A stretch of DNA of 64,000 nt from Desulfovibrio desulfuricans. GTDB taxonomy: Bacteria; Desulfobacterota; Desulfovibrionia; Desulfovibrionales; Desulfovibrionaceae. Position 1 is the first letter of the stretch, and the number at the start of each line of letters is the position of its first letter. This document shows, piece by piece, positions 34,180 to 43,102 of the stretch. Below the pieces are notes generated by a model, which was not told the origin of the DNA, did no database searches, and was given only the letters and a program-made list of their open reading frames with translations. The position numbers and the translations under genes are program-made. The stretch lies in NCBI RefSeq assembly GCF_024460775.1, contig NZ_JANFYZ010000008.1, forward strand, positions 62,001-126,000, read 5' to 3'.

Positions 34180-35612
34180 GCCAGAGCACCATTATCATCA
34201 CCGAGGCCGAAAAGCAGGCCACGGCAAGCGTTACCGCACCCGCTTCCAAATCCGTTTCACACCGCTATCTTATTGGCGCGGCGCTGGCGCAGGGTGTTTC
34301 CACCGTGCGGCATACCCTTGAAAGCCGCGACCTCGAACGCACCCGCGCCATCCTGTGCGGGGCCGGGGCGGGCATGGAAACCCTGCCCGAAAGCACTCAG
34401 GCCTCCGGCGCGTGGCGCGTGACGGGCATGGGCGGCAAGCCGCTCGGCGGCGCAGAGGGTGCGCCCCTCTCCTGTGATGTGGAAGAGTCCGGCACCACTT
34501 GTCGGCTACTTACCGCCGTGCTGGCCGCTGGCGAGGGCGAATTTCGCATACACGGCGCGCCGCGCATGCACGAAAGACCCATTGCCGAACTGACGGACGC
34601 ACTCAAAAAGCTGGGGCTTGCCGTCACCTTTGAAGGCAAGCCCGACTGCCCGCCTCTGGTGCTGCACGCCAAGGGCCTCAACCCCGCGCTGTGCGAGGGA
34701 GAGGTGACCCTGGGCATGGATATTTCGAGCCAGTATTTCTCGGGTCTGCTGCTGGCTGCCCCCATGGGGCCTGCGCCCCTGTCCGTAACGCTTGGCGGGC
34801 AGAAAGCCGTTTCCTGGCCCTATGTGGGGCTGACCCTGCAATGCCTGACCGACTATGGCATCCGCTTTGATGTGGAAACCCGCGCCGAGGCCGATGCCCC
34901 GTGGGAAATGCTGCCTCCTGGCGCATGGCGCGAGCTCAAGGCCGCGCATCCCGGCTGCCTGCGCGTGACAGTCCATCCCGGCGCGTACCGCGCGGGCAAC
35001 TACACAGTTGAAGGCGACTGGTCTGGTGCCTCCTATCTGCTGGCCGCTGGCGCACTGGGCCTTAAGCCCGTGAGGGTCGAAGGTTTGCGCACGGATTCCC
35101 TGCAGGGCGACCGCGCCATGCTGGGCATTTTGCAGCGCATGGGCGCGCGTATGACCATGACGGAGGATTCCGTCACTGTGTACCCCTCCGCCCTTCATGG
35201 CGTGGAGCTGGACATGGGCGACTGCCCCGACCTCGTGCCCACAGTGGCCGTTCTGGCGGCCTTTGCGCAGGGTTCCACGCGCATCAGCAATGTGGCCCAT
35301 CTGCGTTATAAAGAGTCGGACCGCATCAGCGCCCCGGCGCAGGAGCTTGCCAAGGCTGGCGTGGTCATTGACCAGCTTTCAGACGGCATGCTCATTCACG
35401 GCCTGGCCGGACGCGGCAACGGCAAGCCGGACTGTCCGCGTTTGCCCGAGGGCGTTTCCCTCTCGGCCCACAACGACCACCGCATCGCCATGTCTCTGGC
35501 CCTGCTGGGGCTGCGCCAGCCTGAAACAAACGTGCGCGACCTGCTGGACGACCCGCTGGTGGTGCGCAAATCCTTTCCGCAATTCTGGAATATCTGGGAG
35601 CAACTGGCATGA
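34176..35612 (+). CDS. aroA: 5-enolpyruvylshikimate-3-phosphate synthase
   Basis: 478 residues. Joins PEP and shikimate 3-phosphate. Motifs: PASKSVSHRYLIGAAL near residue 22, EESGTTCRLLTAVL (about 107-120), PRMHERPI (128-135), KESDRISAPAQEL and AHNDHRIAMSLALLG near the end. It is longer than E. coli AroA (427), with inserts between strands. ATGA overlap with pheA and a further ATGA overlap with tyrA indicate tight coupling. A second aroA name exists for the AroA' aldolase, so the two should not be confused. Confidence 0.95.
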   Translation: MSQSTIIITEAEKQATASVTAPASKSVSHRYLIGAALAQGVSTVRHTLESRDLERTRAILCGAGAGMETLPESTQASGAWRVTGMGGKPLGGAEGAPLSCDVEESGTTCRLLTAVLAAGEGEFRIHGAPRMHERPIAELTDALKKLGLAVTFEGKPDCPPLVLHAKGLNPALCEGEVTLGMDISSQYFSGLLLAAPMGPAPLSVTLGGQKAVSWPYVGLTLQCLTDYGIRFDVETRAEADAPWEMLPPGAWRELKAAHPGCLRVTVHPGAYRAGNYTVEGDWSGASYLLAAGALGLKPVRVEGLRTDSLQGDRAMLGILQRMGARMTMTEDSVTVYPSALHGVELDMGDCPDLVPTVAVLAAFAQGSTRISNVAHLRYKESDRISAPAQELAKAGVVIDQLSDGMLIHGLAGRGNGKPDCPRLPEGVSLSAHNDHRIAMSLALLGLRQPETNVRDLLDDPLVVRKSFPQFWNIWEQLA

Positions 35613-36481
35613 ACGGCAATCAAGGCAGCAACGGCGTCCCTGCCGCCCAGAACGGCGGGGAATCCGCTGCGGAGGATGGATTTGACGGCTTTACCGGCTT
35701 CTGCCCGCGCAATCCCGTAAAAACCGTCATTGTCGGCTCCACCGGCCGCATGGGCGCCATGCTGCTGGCCCGCGCCAAGGCGGCAGGGCTGAACGTGGCG
35801 GGCGCGGACGTGCCCCTGACGCCCGAAGCTCTTGCTCCCGCCTGCGCGGGGGCCGATCTGGCCATCATTTGCGTTCCTGCCGCTGTATTCAGCGAGGTTG
35901 TTGCTACGGTCTGCCCGCATCTGCTCCCTGGGGCTGTGCTGGCGGACATAACCTCGGTAAAGGAAATCCCGCTGCAACAGATGGAAAAAATCTGGGCAGG
36001 GCCAGTGGTGGGCACGCATCCCCTCTTTGGCCCCAAGCCGGATCCGCAGGCAGACCAGCCCGTGGCCATTGTGCCGGGGGCCCATGCGGTGCAAGAGCAT
36101 GTGGAGCTGGCCTCGGGCTTTTTTACAGCCCTTGGCTGCCGTGTATTCTGCACCACTGCTGAAAAGCACGACAAGGCCATGGCCAGCATCCAGAACATGA
36201 ACTTCATCACCAGCCTGGCTTATTTTGCCCTGCTGGCGGAGCATGAGGATCTGCTGCCCTTTCTTACGCCTTCGTTCCGCCGCCGCCAGAACGCGGCCCG
36301 CAAAATGCTGACAGAAGACGCGCGCATGTTCGCTGGCCTGTTTGAGGCCAATCCATACAGCTATGAGGCTGTGCGCCAGTACCGGCAGATGCTCAACCTC
36401 GCCGCCGCTGGCGATATTGACCTGCTCTGCCAGCGCGCCCGCTGGTGGTGGCAGGAGGAAGAGGATCGGCAAACTCCCTGA
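35609..36481 (+). CDS. tyrA: Prephenate dehydrogenase family protein
   Basis: 290 residues. NAD(P)-binding Rossmann motif VGSTGRMGAMLLARAKAAG near residues 39-57, with the first Gly of GxGxxG changed to the GSTGRMG form common in this family, and GTHPLFGPKP with HDKAMASIQNMNF downstream. It oxidatively decarboxylates prephenate (or arogenate) to the tyrosine precursor. The first 30 residues are a low-complexity extension. There is no chorismate mutase or ACT domain. It is the last gene of the operon, starting in a 4-base overlap with aroA. Confidence 0.88.
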   Translation: MNGNQGSNGVPAAQNGGESAAEDGFDGFTGFCPRNPVKTVIVGSTGRMGAMLLARAKAAGLNVAGADVPLTPEALAPACAGADLAIICVPAAVFSEVVATVCPHLLPGAVLADITSVKEIPLQQMEKIWAGPVVGTHPLFGPKPDPQADQPVAIVPGAHAVQEHVELASGFFTALGCRVFCTTAEKHDKAMASIQNMNFITSLAYFALLAEHEDLLPFLTPSFRRRQNAARKMLTEDARMFAGLFEANPYSYEAVRQYRQMLNLAAAGDIDLLCQRARWWWQEEEDRQTP

Positions 36482-36525
36482 TTTCAAAGAGCTCGCAACA
36501 GATGGCGTACATGAGGAGGAAGCCC

Positions 36526-36642
36526 ATGCGCCCAATGACCGTTGCGCCCATATCTGATATGCCCGCCAGTTCTCTGACGGGCATATTTCTTGCTATTGCC
36601 AGGGCAAAGCGCTTAACAGCGCCAACCAAGCCAGGGCGGTAA
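36526..36642 (+). CDS. Possible 38-residue small ORF before flhB
   Basis: ATG at 36526 has a perfect AGGAGGA ribosome-binding site six bases upstream, and the frame ends TAA four bases before the flhB start. It runs through the tyrA terminator stem, so a transcript from the tyrA side would usually stop inside it, and it begins upstream of the sigma54 match. The sequence (start MRPMTVAPISD) is not recognised. It may be a relic or a coupling ORF. Confidence 0.3.
   Translation: MRPMTVAPISDMPASSLTGIFLAIARAKRLTAPTKPGR
36557..36592 (+). terminator. Terminator of the aromatic operon
   Basis: ATATGCCCGCCAG and CTGACGGGCATAT form a 13-bp stem with one mismatch and a 4-base loop, followed by TTCTT. 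Confidence 0.7.
36579..36595 (+). promoter_or_regulatory. Sigma54-type promoter match upstream of flhB
   Basis: GGCA and TTGC with GG and GC exactly 12 bases apart (CGGGCATATTTCTTGCT). It overlaps the right arm of the tyrA terminator. It would start transcription near 36605, about 40 bases before flhB. Confidence 0.5.
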
Positions 36643-36646
36643 GAGC

Positions 36647-37726
36647 ATGTTCGGTTCACAGCAAGATCCAAGCAGAACAGAAGAAGCCACTCCAAAACGT
36701 GTCAGCAAACAGCGTGAGGAGGGCAATGTTCCCAAAGCGCAGGAGCTTGGCAAGGCCGTGAGCCTGCTGGGGGGCATGTGTATTATTTATGCCTGGATCG
36801 GCCCTATGGCCGACAACATCAAGCGCCTCTTCCGCCACTTTCTCAGCCACTCGTGGGAGTTCGATCCCAATCCTGAAAACGTCTACAGCCTCAGCATTGA
36901 CGTCACGCTTGAAATTGCCCGCATGATCATGCCAATCCTGCTGACTCTGGGATTTCTGGCCTTTCTGGCGCAGCGCTTACAGGTGGGCAAACTCTGGACA
37001 ACCAAGGTGATGCGCCCCAACCTGAAGCGCTTCAACATAGTTCAGGGCCTCAAGCAGATGCTGGCATCGCCGCAAACAGCCCTGCGCACCATCAAGAGCC
37101 TGCTGTTTTCTCTTGTTCTCGGCATTATCCCCGGCTGGATCATCTTCAAGGAACACCAGAACTTTCTGCCCATGTACTACGCCAGCACCGAAGGCGTGGC
37201 GACCTACATGCTGCAAATGGCCTTCAAGCTGACCAGCTATGCACTTCTGCCCATCATTGCCATTGCCATTTTTGACGTATGGCAGTCGCGCTATGCCTAT
37301 AACGAAGGCATGAAGATGACCAAGTCAGAAGTGAAGGACGAGCAGAAACAGACCGATGGCGACCCCGTGATCAAGGGGCAGCAACGCAGAAAAATGATGG
37401 AAATGATGAGCAAGCGTATGCTTGCAGACGTGCCCAAGGCGGATGTGGTGGTCACAAACCCCACGCACATAGCCGTGGCCCTGAGCTATAATACATCGGA
37501 AGCTCCCGCCCCCATCGTGCTTGCCAAGGGCGCAGACCATCTGGCCGAAAAAATCAAGGAAGTAGCCCGCGAAAACCGGATTCCCATTCGCGAAAACGTG
37601 CCTCTGGCACGGGCTTTGTATAAGTCCACAGAGGTGGGCGACATGATTCCCGAAGAGCTTTACAAAGCTGTGGCTTCCGTGCTGGCCAGCATCTGGAAGA
37701 TCAAGCCCAAAGTGGTAAAACACTAA
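36647..37726 (+). CDS. flhB: Flagellar export gate/switch protein FlhB
   Basis: 359 residues. An inner-membrane part of the flagellar type III export apparatus that switches from rod/hook to filament substrates. Four hydrophobic regions lie in the N-terminal 210 residues, preceded by SRTEEATPKRVSKQREEGNVPKA, a family signature. The autocleavage site NPTH is at 271-274 in the cytoplasmic C-domain. All expected parts are intact. It is followed by flhA after 83 bases. Confidence 0.96.
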   Translation: MFGSQQDPSRTEEATPKRVSKQREEGNVPKAQELGKAVSLLGGMCIIYAWIGPMADNIKRLFRHFLSHSWEFDPNPENVYSLSIDVTLEIARMIMPILLTLGFLAFLAQRLQVGKLWTTKVMRPNLKRFNIVQGLKQMLASPQTALRTIKSLLFSLVLGIIPGWIIFKEHQNFLPMYYASTEGVATYMLQMAFKLTSYALLPIIAIAIFDVWQSRYAYNEGMKMTKSEVKDEQKQTDGDPVIKGQQRRKMMEMMSKRMLADVPKADVVVTNPTHIAVALSYNTSEAPAPIVLAKGADHLAEKIKEVARENRIPIRENVPLARALYKSTEVGDMIPEELYKAVASVLASIWKIKPKVVKH

Positions 37727-37809
37727 AAAGACATGGACTTTTTCCATCTTGCCCATACGTTCCAGGGTAAACCCGCTTTCGGGAACCAACGCAGAGAGGT
37801 GTCATAAAA

Positions 37810-39909
37810 ATGGCTGCCGCAGTAATCCCCCAGCTTGATTACGCTCGATTTTCAAAAAACGGCGAAATATTTCTTGCAGCCGGCGTGGTCATCATCCTGT
37901 TTGTCATGTTGGTGCCTCTGCCCACGTTTTTTCTCGATTTCATGCTCTGCGTCAGTATTTCCATTTCACTGCTGGTGCTTGTAACCACCATGTTCATGAC
38001 CTCGCCGCTGGAATTTACCATCTTTCCTTCGTTGCTGCTGGTCACGACCCTTCTGCGGCTGGCGCTCAACGTGGCGTCCACCCGCCTTATTCTGCTCAAC
38101 GGCAATATGGGCGCAAACGCCGCGGGCGAAGTCATCCGCGCGTTCGGCCAGTTTGTTGTAGGCGGCAGCTACGTTGTGGGCGCAGTTATCTTTATGATCC
38201 TGTTCATTCTGAACAAGACCGTTATCACCGCTGGTACCACGCGTATCGCAGAAGTGGCGGCCCGCTTCACCTTGGACGCCATGCCCGGCAAGCAGATGGC
38301 CATTGAAGCCGACCTCAACGCTGGCTTGCTGGATGAAGAACAGGCCAATGCCCGCCGTGCAGGGCTGCGCAAGGAAGCAGATTTTTACGGCGCCATGGAC
38401 GGTGCCTGCAAATTTGTTTCGGGCGACGTAAACGCAGGCATGTTCATCACCCTGGTGAACCTTGTGGGCGGTATCATCATCGGTATGGTCCAGAAGGATA
38501 TGGACTGGAACACAGCCCTCACCACCTATTCCCTGCTGACCATCGGTGACGGTCTGGTTTCCACCATACCTTCCATCATTGTTTCCACCGGCACAGGCCT
38601 GCTGGTTTCGCGCGCCGCCTCCGAAGCCAAGATGGGCGAAGAATTTCTGGCCCAGCTTACCTTCAACAGCCGCGCGCTCAAGATGGTCTCGGGCGTGTTG
38701 CTGTTGTTTGCGCTGGTGCCCGGCCTGCCGACCATCCCCTTCCTCTGCATATCCATCCTTATCTTTGTGGTGAGCCGCCTCACGGAAAACAAGGATCAGG
38801 AGGCCGCCAACAAGGCCAAGGCAGACAAGAAAAAGAAGAGCGGTTCAGGCACTGCCGACACGCCGGAAGAGGTTCAGGCACTGTTGCCCCTTGATACACT
38901 TGAACTTGAAGTGGGCTACGGCCTCATCCCTCTGGTGGACGAAGAACAGAGCGGCAACCTGCTGGCCCGCATCCGCTCCATACGCCGACAGTTCGCGCTG
39001 GACATGGGCGTGGTCATCCCCTCGCTGCACCTGCGCGATAACCTTCAGCTCAAGCCCGGCCAGTACGCCCTGCTTATCAAGGGCAATCAGGTGGCTTCGG
39101 CAGAAATTCTGGTCGATCACTTTCTGGCCATGGATCCCGGCAACGTGACCACCAAGATCAGCGGCATTGAAACGCGCGAGCCTGCCTTTAACCTGCCTGC
39201 CCTGTGGATTCCCGACAGTCAGCGCGAGGAAGCCATGCTTGCGGGTTACACGGTGGTTGACCCGGCAACGGTTATCGCCACGCATCTGACGGAAGTGTTC
39301 AAGCGTCAGCTGGCCGACTTTCTTGACCGCCAGGGCGTGCAGGGTCTGCTGGACACGGTCGCAAAGCATGCGCCCAAGGCAGTGGAAGACCTGGTGCCCA
39401 ATGTGCTGCCCCTTGGCGTGGTGCAGAAAGTACTGCAACTGCTGGTGCGCGAAAGCGTCAGCATACGCGACATGCTCACCATTGTGGAAACTCTGGGCGA
39501 CTTTGGCACAAGCGTCAAAAACCCCGACACGCTGGCAGAATATGTGCGCGAAAAACTCTCCCGCGCCATTGTGCGGCCGTATCTGGACAGCCAGGGAACG
39601 CTTTCAGTGCTGACCCTTGCGCCCAATGCCGAGCGTATGGTGCAGGAAGGCATTCGCCATGCCGACAACGGCGTAACCTTCCTCTCCATGAATCCGGCGG
39701 TGGCCCAGCGGCTGGTGAACAACATCAGCACGGCTGCCGACAATGCGGTGAATACCGATGCCCAGCCCGTGCTGCTGGTGACGCCGCTCATCCGCCCGCA
39801 TCTGGCCCAGATTGTCACGCGCTTTCTGCCCACGGTGCCGGTCATCTCGCAGGCGGAGATTCCGCCCGACATCCGGCTGCAATCTGTGGGCGTGGTAAGC
39901 GCCGAATAA
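37810..39909 (+). CDS. flhA: Flagellar export gate protein FlhA
   Basis: 699 residues. It forms the nonameric ring of the export gate and binds export chaperones. About seven or eight membrane helices fill residues 20-320, with the FHIPEP-family loop ATRIAEVAARFTLDAMPGKQMAIE around 142-165. The cytoplasmic domain (about 350-699) contains VVIPSLHLRDN and ends in PVISQAEIPPDIRLQSVG. A ribosome-binding site GAGGTG lies about ten bases before the ATG. A clear terminator follows, so flhBA is one unit. Confidence 0.96.
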   Translation: MAAAVIPQLDYARFSKNGEIFLAAGVVIILFVMLVPLPTFFLDFMLCVSISISLLVLVTTMFMTSPLEFTIFPSLLLVTTLLRLALNVASTRLILLNGNMGANAAGEVIRAFGQFVVGGSYVVGAVIFMILFILNKTVITAGTTRIAEVAARFTLDAMPGKQMAIEADLNAGLLDEEQANARRAGLRKEADFYGAMDGACKFVSGDVNAGMFITLVNLVGGIIIGMVQKDMDWNTALTTYSLLTIGDGLVSTIPSIIVSTGTGLLVSRAASEAKMGEEFLAQLTFNSRALKMVSGVLLLFALVPGLPTIPFLCISILIFVVSRLTENKDQEAANKAKADKKKKSGSGTADTPEEVQALLPLDTLELEVGYGLIPLVDEEQSGNLLARIRSIRRQFALDMGVVIPSLHLRDNLQLKPGQYALLIKGNQVASAEILVDHFLAMDPGNVTTKISGIETREPAFNLPALWIPDSQREEAMLAGYTVVDPATVIATHLTEVFKRQLADFLDRQGVQGLLDTVAKHAPKAVEDLVPNVLPLGVVQKVLQLLVRESVSIRDMLTIVETLGDFGTSVKNPDTLAEYVREKLSRAIVRPYLDSQGTLSVLTLAPNAERMVQEGIRHADNGVTFLSMNPAVAQRLVNNISTAADNAVNTDAQPVLLVTPLIRPHLAQIVTRFLPTVPVISQAEIPPDIRLQSVGVVSAE

Positions 39910-39930
39910 TCCGGCCAGCCCCAACGTTGC

Positions 39931-39974
39931 GCGGCGCTCCGACCCCTTGTGTCAGAGCGCCGCTTTATTTTTTA
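39931..39974 (+). terminator. Terminator after flhA
   Basis: GCGGCGCTCCGAC and GTCAGAGCGCCGC form a 13-bp stem with one mismatch and a 7-base loop, followed by TTTATTTTTTAT. Confidence 0.88.
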
Positions 39975-40081
39975 TATTCCTCTCCAGCTATCAGGATTCG
40001 TTGCCTTTTACTTTTCCACCAGCTAGTATTGTCTATGCCAAAAGCTGCATTCCCGTGATTGTAACCGCATGGGCCAATACT

Positions 40082-40097
40082 GGCCAACAAGTTGGCC
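40082..40097. promoter_or_regulatory. Inverted repeat overlapping the flhF -24 box
   Basis: GGCCAAC-AA-GTTGGCC is a perfect 16-bp palindrome whose right arm contains the GG of the -24 element. It may be a repressor site that blocks sigma54 polymerase. Confidence 0.45.
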
Positions 40098-40108
40098 CCG
40101 AATTTGCA
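40092..40108 (+). promoter_or_regulatory. Sigma54-type promoter upstream of flhF
   Basis: TTGGCCCCGAATTTGCA: GG and GC are 12 bases apart, and the -12 TTTGCA is a full match. The predicted start is near 40119, 67 bases before the flhF ATG. Confidence 0.65.
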
Positions 40109-40185
40109 ACTACTGGTCTGTCGTCAAACAAACGGCACAGATGCGCCGCTGGGCGATATAGAACCGTTAGGCAAAGGAATGGGCC

Positions 40186-41229
40186 ATGCAGGTAAAGACG
40201 TTCACAGGGGCCACATCACAGGAAATTCTGGCCAGAATCAAGGCCGAGATGGGGCCTGACGCCGTTATCCTGGGCAACCGCACCTATCGTAAGAACGGTG
40301 CCGTCTGCCATGAAATAACTGCCGGGATCGAGCGCCCCAAGGCCGAAGCAGCGCAAGCCGCAGGCGCGCCTGCTGGCTGGGGCGAATGGCACAAGGAATG
40401 GATGCATCTCAAGGATCAGATTTTTGCCTTGATGAAGCCAGCCATTCAGCTTGAACGCCTTACGCCCCGCCAGCGTGTTGCTCTGGAATATTTGCAGCGC
40501 GAAGGTGTTTCTGACTCTGTGGCGGTTGACCTTTATCAGCGCTTGCTGGCGGAACCCGGAGCCTCTGTGCTTGAATGCCTCTGCGGCATGGTGCCGGTTA
40601 AGGCCTGGGGCGCGGAACAGTGGCGGCAGCGCATCCACCTGATGGCCGGGCCTTTCGGTTTTGGCAAAACCACAACGGCCCTGCGCTTTGCACTGCACCT
40701 GCGCAAACACGAACCAGAAGCGCGCATTGCCTTTATCAACGCCGACTGCCTGCGCGGCAACGGCAGGCTGATTTTGCGCCACTGGGCGGAACTTTCCAAT
40801 TTTACGTATATGGAAGCGCCCGACAAGGCCGCCATGGAGCTTGCCCTGGCCGCCACACGAGAGGCCCGCGCCGTATTCATTGATGTTCCCGGCCTTGACC
40901 GCAACGGCAATCTTGCCCACTGGCGGGCCGACATGGGCCTGGATACTGTGGAAGCAGCTACGCACCTTACGCTTTCGCCATTTTTTGACGCGCTGCAAAC
41001 ACAGGCGTTTTTACAAAGATATAAATTTGAAGGGCCTGGCTCCCTTGTATGGACCAAGCTGGACGAAGCCGTAAGCTTCGGCAATATTGTGAATGTGGCC
41101 TGCGCTGCCGGATTGCCGGTTTCAGCACTGTCGTTCGGCGCGGAACTCAAGGAAAGCCTTGCCCCGGCCACCGAGCCGCTGGTCTGGCGTCTTATTTTCA
41201 AAAGGCAACTTCCCGGCCAGGCCGCCTAG
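40186..41229 (+). CDS. flhF: FlhF, SRP-type GTPase for flagellar placement
   Basis: 347 residues. It helps set flagellar position and number together with FlhG. The N-terminus MQVKTFTGATSQEILARIKAEMGPDAVIL is the usual FlhF start, followed by a linker and an NG domain with P-loop GPFGFGKT (155-162). Other G motifs are weaker: the DTAGR motif is replaced by DVPGLDRNG, and the usual DTYRIGA segment reads NADCLRGNG. GTP binding may persist, but activity or regulation could differ from model FlhF. It is followed by flhG after about 30 bases. Confidence 0.85.
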   Translation: MQVKTFTGATSQEILARIKAEMGPDAVILGNRTYRKNGAVCHEITAGIERPKAEAAQAAGAPAGWGEWHKEWMHLKDQIFALMKPAIQLERLTPRQRVALEYLQREGVSDSVAVDLYQRLLAEPGASVLECLCGMVPVKAWGAEQWRQRIHLMAGPFGFGKTTTALRFALHLRKHEPEARIAFINADCLRGNGRLILRHWAELSNFTYMEAPDKAAMELALAATREARAVFIDVPGLDRNGNLAHWRADMGLDTVEAATHLTLSPFFDALQTQAFLQRYKFEGPGSLVWTKLDEAVSFGNIVNVACAAGLPVSALSFGAELKESLAPATEPLVWRLIFKRQLPGQAA

Positions 41230-41262
41230 CGCGGCATGAGCCATAACATGTGGAGCAGACAG

Positions 41263-42075
41263 ATGAGCGGCACTTTCCCTCTGGTTTTTTCCGTCACCTC
41301 TGGCAAGGGCGGCGTAGGCAAGACCAATATCTCGGTCAATCTTGCCATTTGCCTTGCGCAGCTGGGCAAGCAGGTGGTGCTTATTGACGCCGACCTCGGC
41401 CTGGCTAACGTAGACGTGGTGCTTGGTCTGACCCCGCAGAAGAATATTTTTCATCTGTTTCACGAAGGGGCCACCATTTCGGACATACTCTTTCCCACGC
41501 CTTACGGCTTTTCCATCTTGCCTGCTTCCTCCGGCATGAGCGAAATGCTCACCCTTTCCACGGGTCAGAAGCTTGAACTGCTTGAAGCCGTTGATGAAAT
41601 GGAAGACGGACTTGACTACCTCATCGTGGATACAGGTGCAGGCATCAGCGACAACGTGCTCTATTTCAACATGGCCGCGCAGGAGCGCCTGGTGGTGCTC
41701 ACACCGGAACCGACCTCGCTCACTGACGCCTATGCTCTCATCAAGGTGCTGAAAAACAATCACGGCGTTGAACGCTTCAAGGTGTGCGTCAACATGGCCC
41801 CGGACCTCAAGACGGCCAAGGACATGTTTGTGCGTCTGCATCAGGCCTGCGACCATTTTCTCAGCGGCGTCTCCCTGGAACTTGTGGGCGTCATCCCGCG
41901 CGATACAGGCGTACGCAAGGCCGTGGTGCAGCAGTTGCCCTATTGCATAAGCGAACCGCAAAGCCCGGCGGCAAAGGCCACCATGTCGCTGGCCAAGAAC
42001 ATCAGCGCATGGGAAGCCCCCGAAAACCTCGACGGCAACATCAAGTTTTTCTGGAAAAAACTGCTGTTCCGCTAG
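41263..42075 (+). CDS. flhG: FlhG (YlxH/FleN), MinD-like ATPase for flagellar number
   Basis: 270 residues. The deviant Walker A is SGKGGVGKTN near residue 14, then LIDADLGLANVDVVLGL and DTGAGISDNVL (Walker B region). It restricts flagellar number and in related bacteria acts on the sigma54 master regulator and on FlhF. The ATG at 41263 has GGAG seven bases before it; in-frame ATGs at 41236 and 41248 have poorer sites. It lacks a clear N-terminal activating helix with Gln, if this start is right. Order flhF-flhG-fliA is conserved. Confidence 0.92.
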   Translation: MSGTFPLVFSVTSGKGGVGKTNISVNLAICLAQLGKQVVLIDADLGLANVDVVLGLTPQKNIFHLFHEGATISDILFPTPYGFSILPASSGMSEMLTLSTGQKLELLEAVDEMEDGLDYLIVDTGAGISDNVLYFNMAAQERLVVLTPEPTSLTDAYALIKVLKNNHGVERFKVCVNMAPDLKTAKDMFVRLHQACDHFLSGVSLELVGVIPRDTGVRKAVVQQLPYCISEPQSPAAKATMSLAKNISAWEAPENLDGNIKFFWKKLLFR

Positions 42076-42245
42076 AATTGCGGATGGGATTCCGGGCCTG
42101 AAAAGCCTTTTGCGACAGAAACAACGCTTCATAACCTCAACGAGTCAATAACGCAGCGCAACCAGCCTTGGCGGGCAGGTGGAGCGAGGCACAACAGGCA
42201 TCCAGATGCCACGGGGTAGAAGAGGCAAATCCGAAGGAAACCAAC

Positions 42246-43025
42246 ATGAAGACCGGCACAGCGCAAGCGCAAGCTCCCTGCCCCTGGGAAGCGCTCGAAA
42301 CCGGGGCAACCCCTTGGGAGAGCTTTTCACCGGCAGAGCAGGAATCCGTGGTGCGTCACTATGCGCCCAAGATCCGCTTTCTCGCTTTGCGGCTCAAAGC
42401 CAAACTGCCGCGCAGCATAGAACTTGGGGAGCTGATCAGCTCCGGCACCCTGGGCCTCATGGAAGCCTTGGGCAAGTTCAGGCCGCAGCTCGGCATCCGC
42501 TTTGAAACGTATGCCGAAAGCCGCATCAAGGGAGCCATGCTCGATGAATTGCGCCGCCTTGACTGGTTTCCCCGGTCGTTGCGTCAGCGTGTGCGGGTGC
42601 TTGATGAAGCCATGCGCAAGGTTGAACACGAGCAAGGCCGTCAGGCCACCGAGGACGAGCTGCAAAAGATCACCGGCCTCGACATGCGTGATGTGCGGCA
42701 GGGGCTTGAAGCCCTGCAAAACCAGCTCTGGATTTCACTTGACGCCATTCAGGACACGATTTCGGGCGAAGGCCCCGAAGGCGGAGAACCCTTCCGCAGC
42801 ACTGCCCTGCAAGAGCTTGTGGAGCGCGTGGCACCGCTGATCGACCGCTTGACGCCAAGAGAAAAGTTGGTACTCTCGCTGTATTATACTGATGAGTTGA
42901 ATATGCGTGAAACTGCCGAAGTCATGGGCATCACTGAAGGCAGGGTTTCACAATTACATTCACAGGCCCTGAGCCGCCTTCGCAAGGAATTTCATAATCT
43001 CTACGGCGAAGGCACAGAAATATAA
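42246..43025 (+). CDS. fliA: Flagellar sigma factor FliA (sigma28)
   Basis: 259 residues. Directs RNA polymerase to late flagellar and chemotaxis promoters. Region 2 (HYAPKIRFLALRLKAKLP, RFETYAESRIKGAMLDELRRLDWFPRS), region 3 and region 4 (LTPREKLVLSLYYTDELNMRETAEVMGITEGRVSQLHSQAL) are all present. The start follows AAGGA; an upstream reading from 42168 has no match. No flgM is found next to it in this window. It sits 171 bases after flhG with no terminator in between that I can see. Confidence 0.95.
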   Translation: MKTGTAQAQAPCPWEALETGATPWESFSPAEQESVVRHYAPKIRFLALRLKAKLPRSIELGELISSGTLGLMEALGKFRPQLGIRFETYAESRIKGAMLDELRRLDWFPRSLRQRVRVLDEAMRKVEHEQGRQATEDELQKITGLDMRDVRQGLEALQNQLWISLDAIQDTISGEGPEGGEPFRSTALQELVERVAPLIDRLTPREKLVLSLYYTDELNMRETAEVMGITEGRVSQLHSQALSRLRKEFHNLYGEGTEI

Positions 43026-43102
43026 GCTTACGACAGACAGTGGCGCACGGCTGCAACGTCTGTTGCAAACCGATATTGACGGCGCTTCAAGGAGTTCTTC
43101 TC

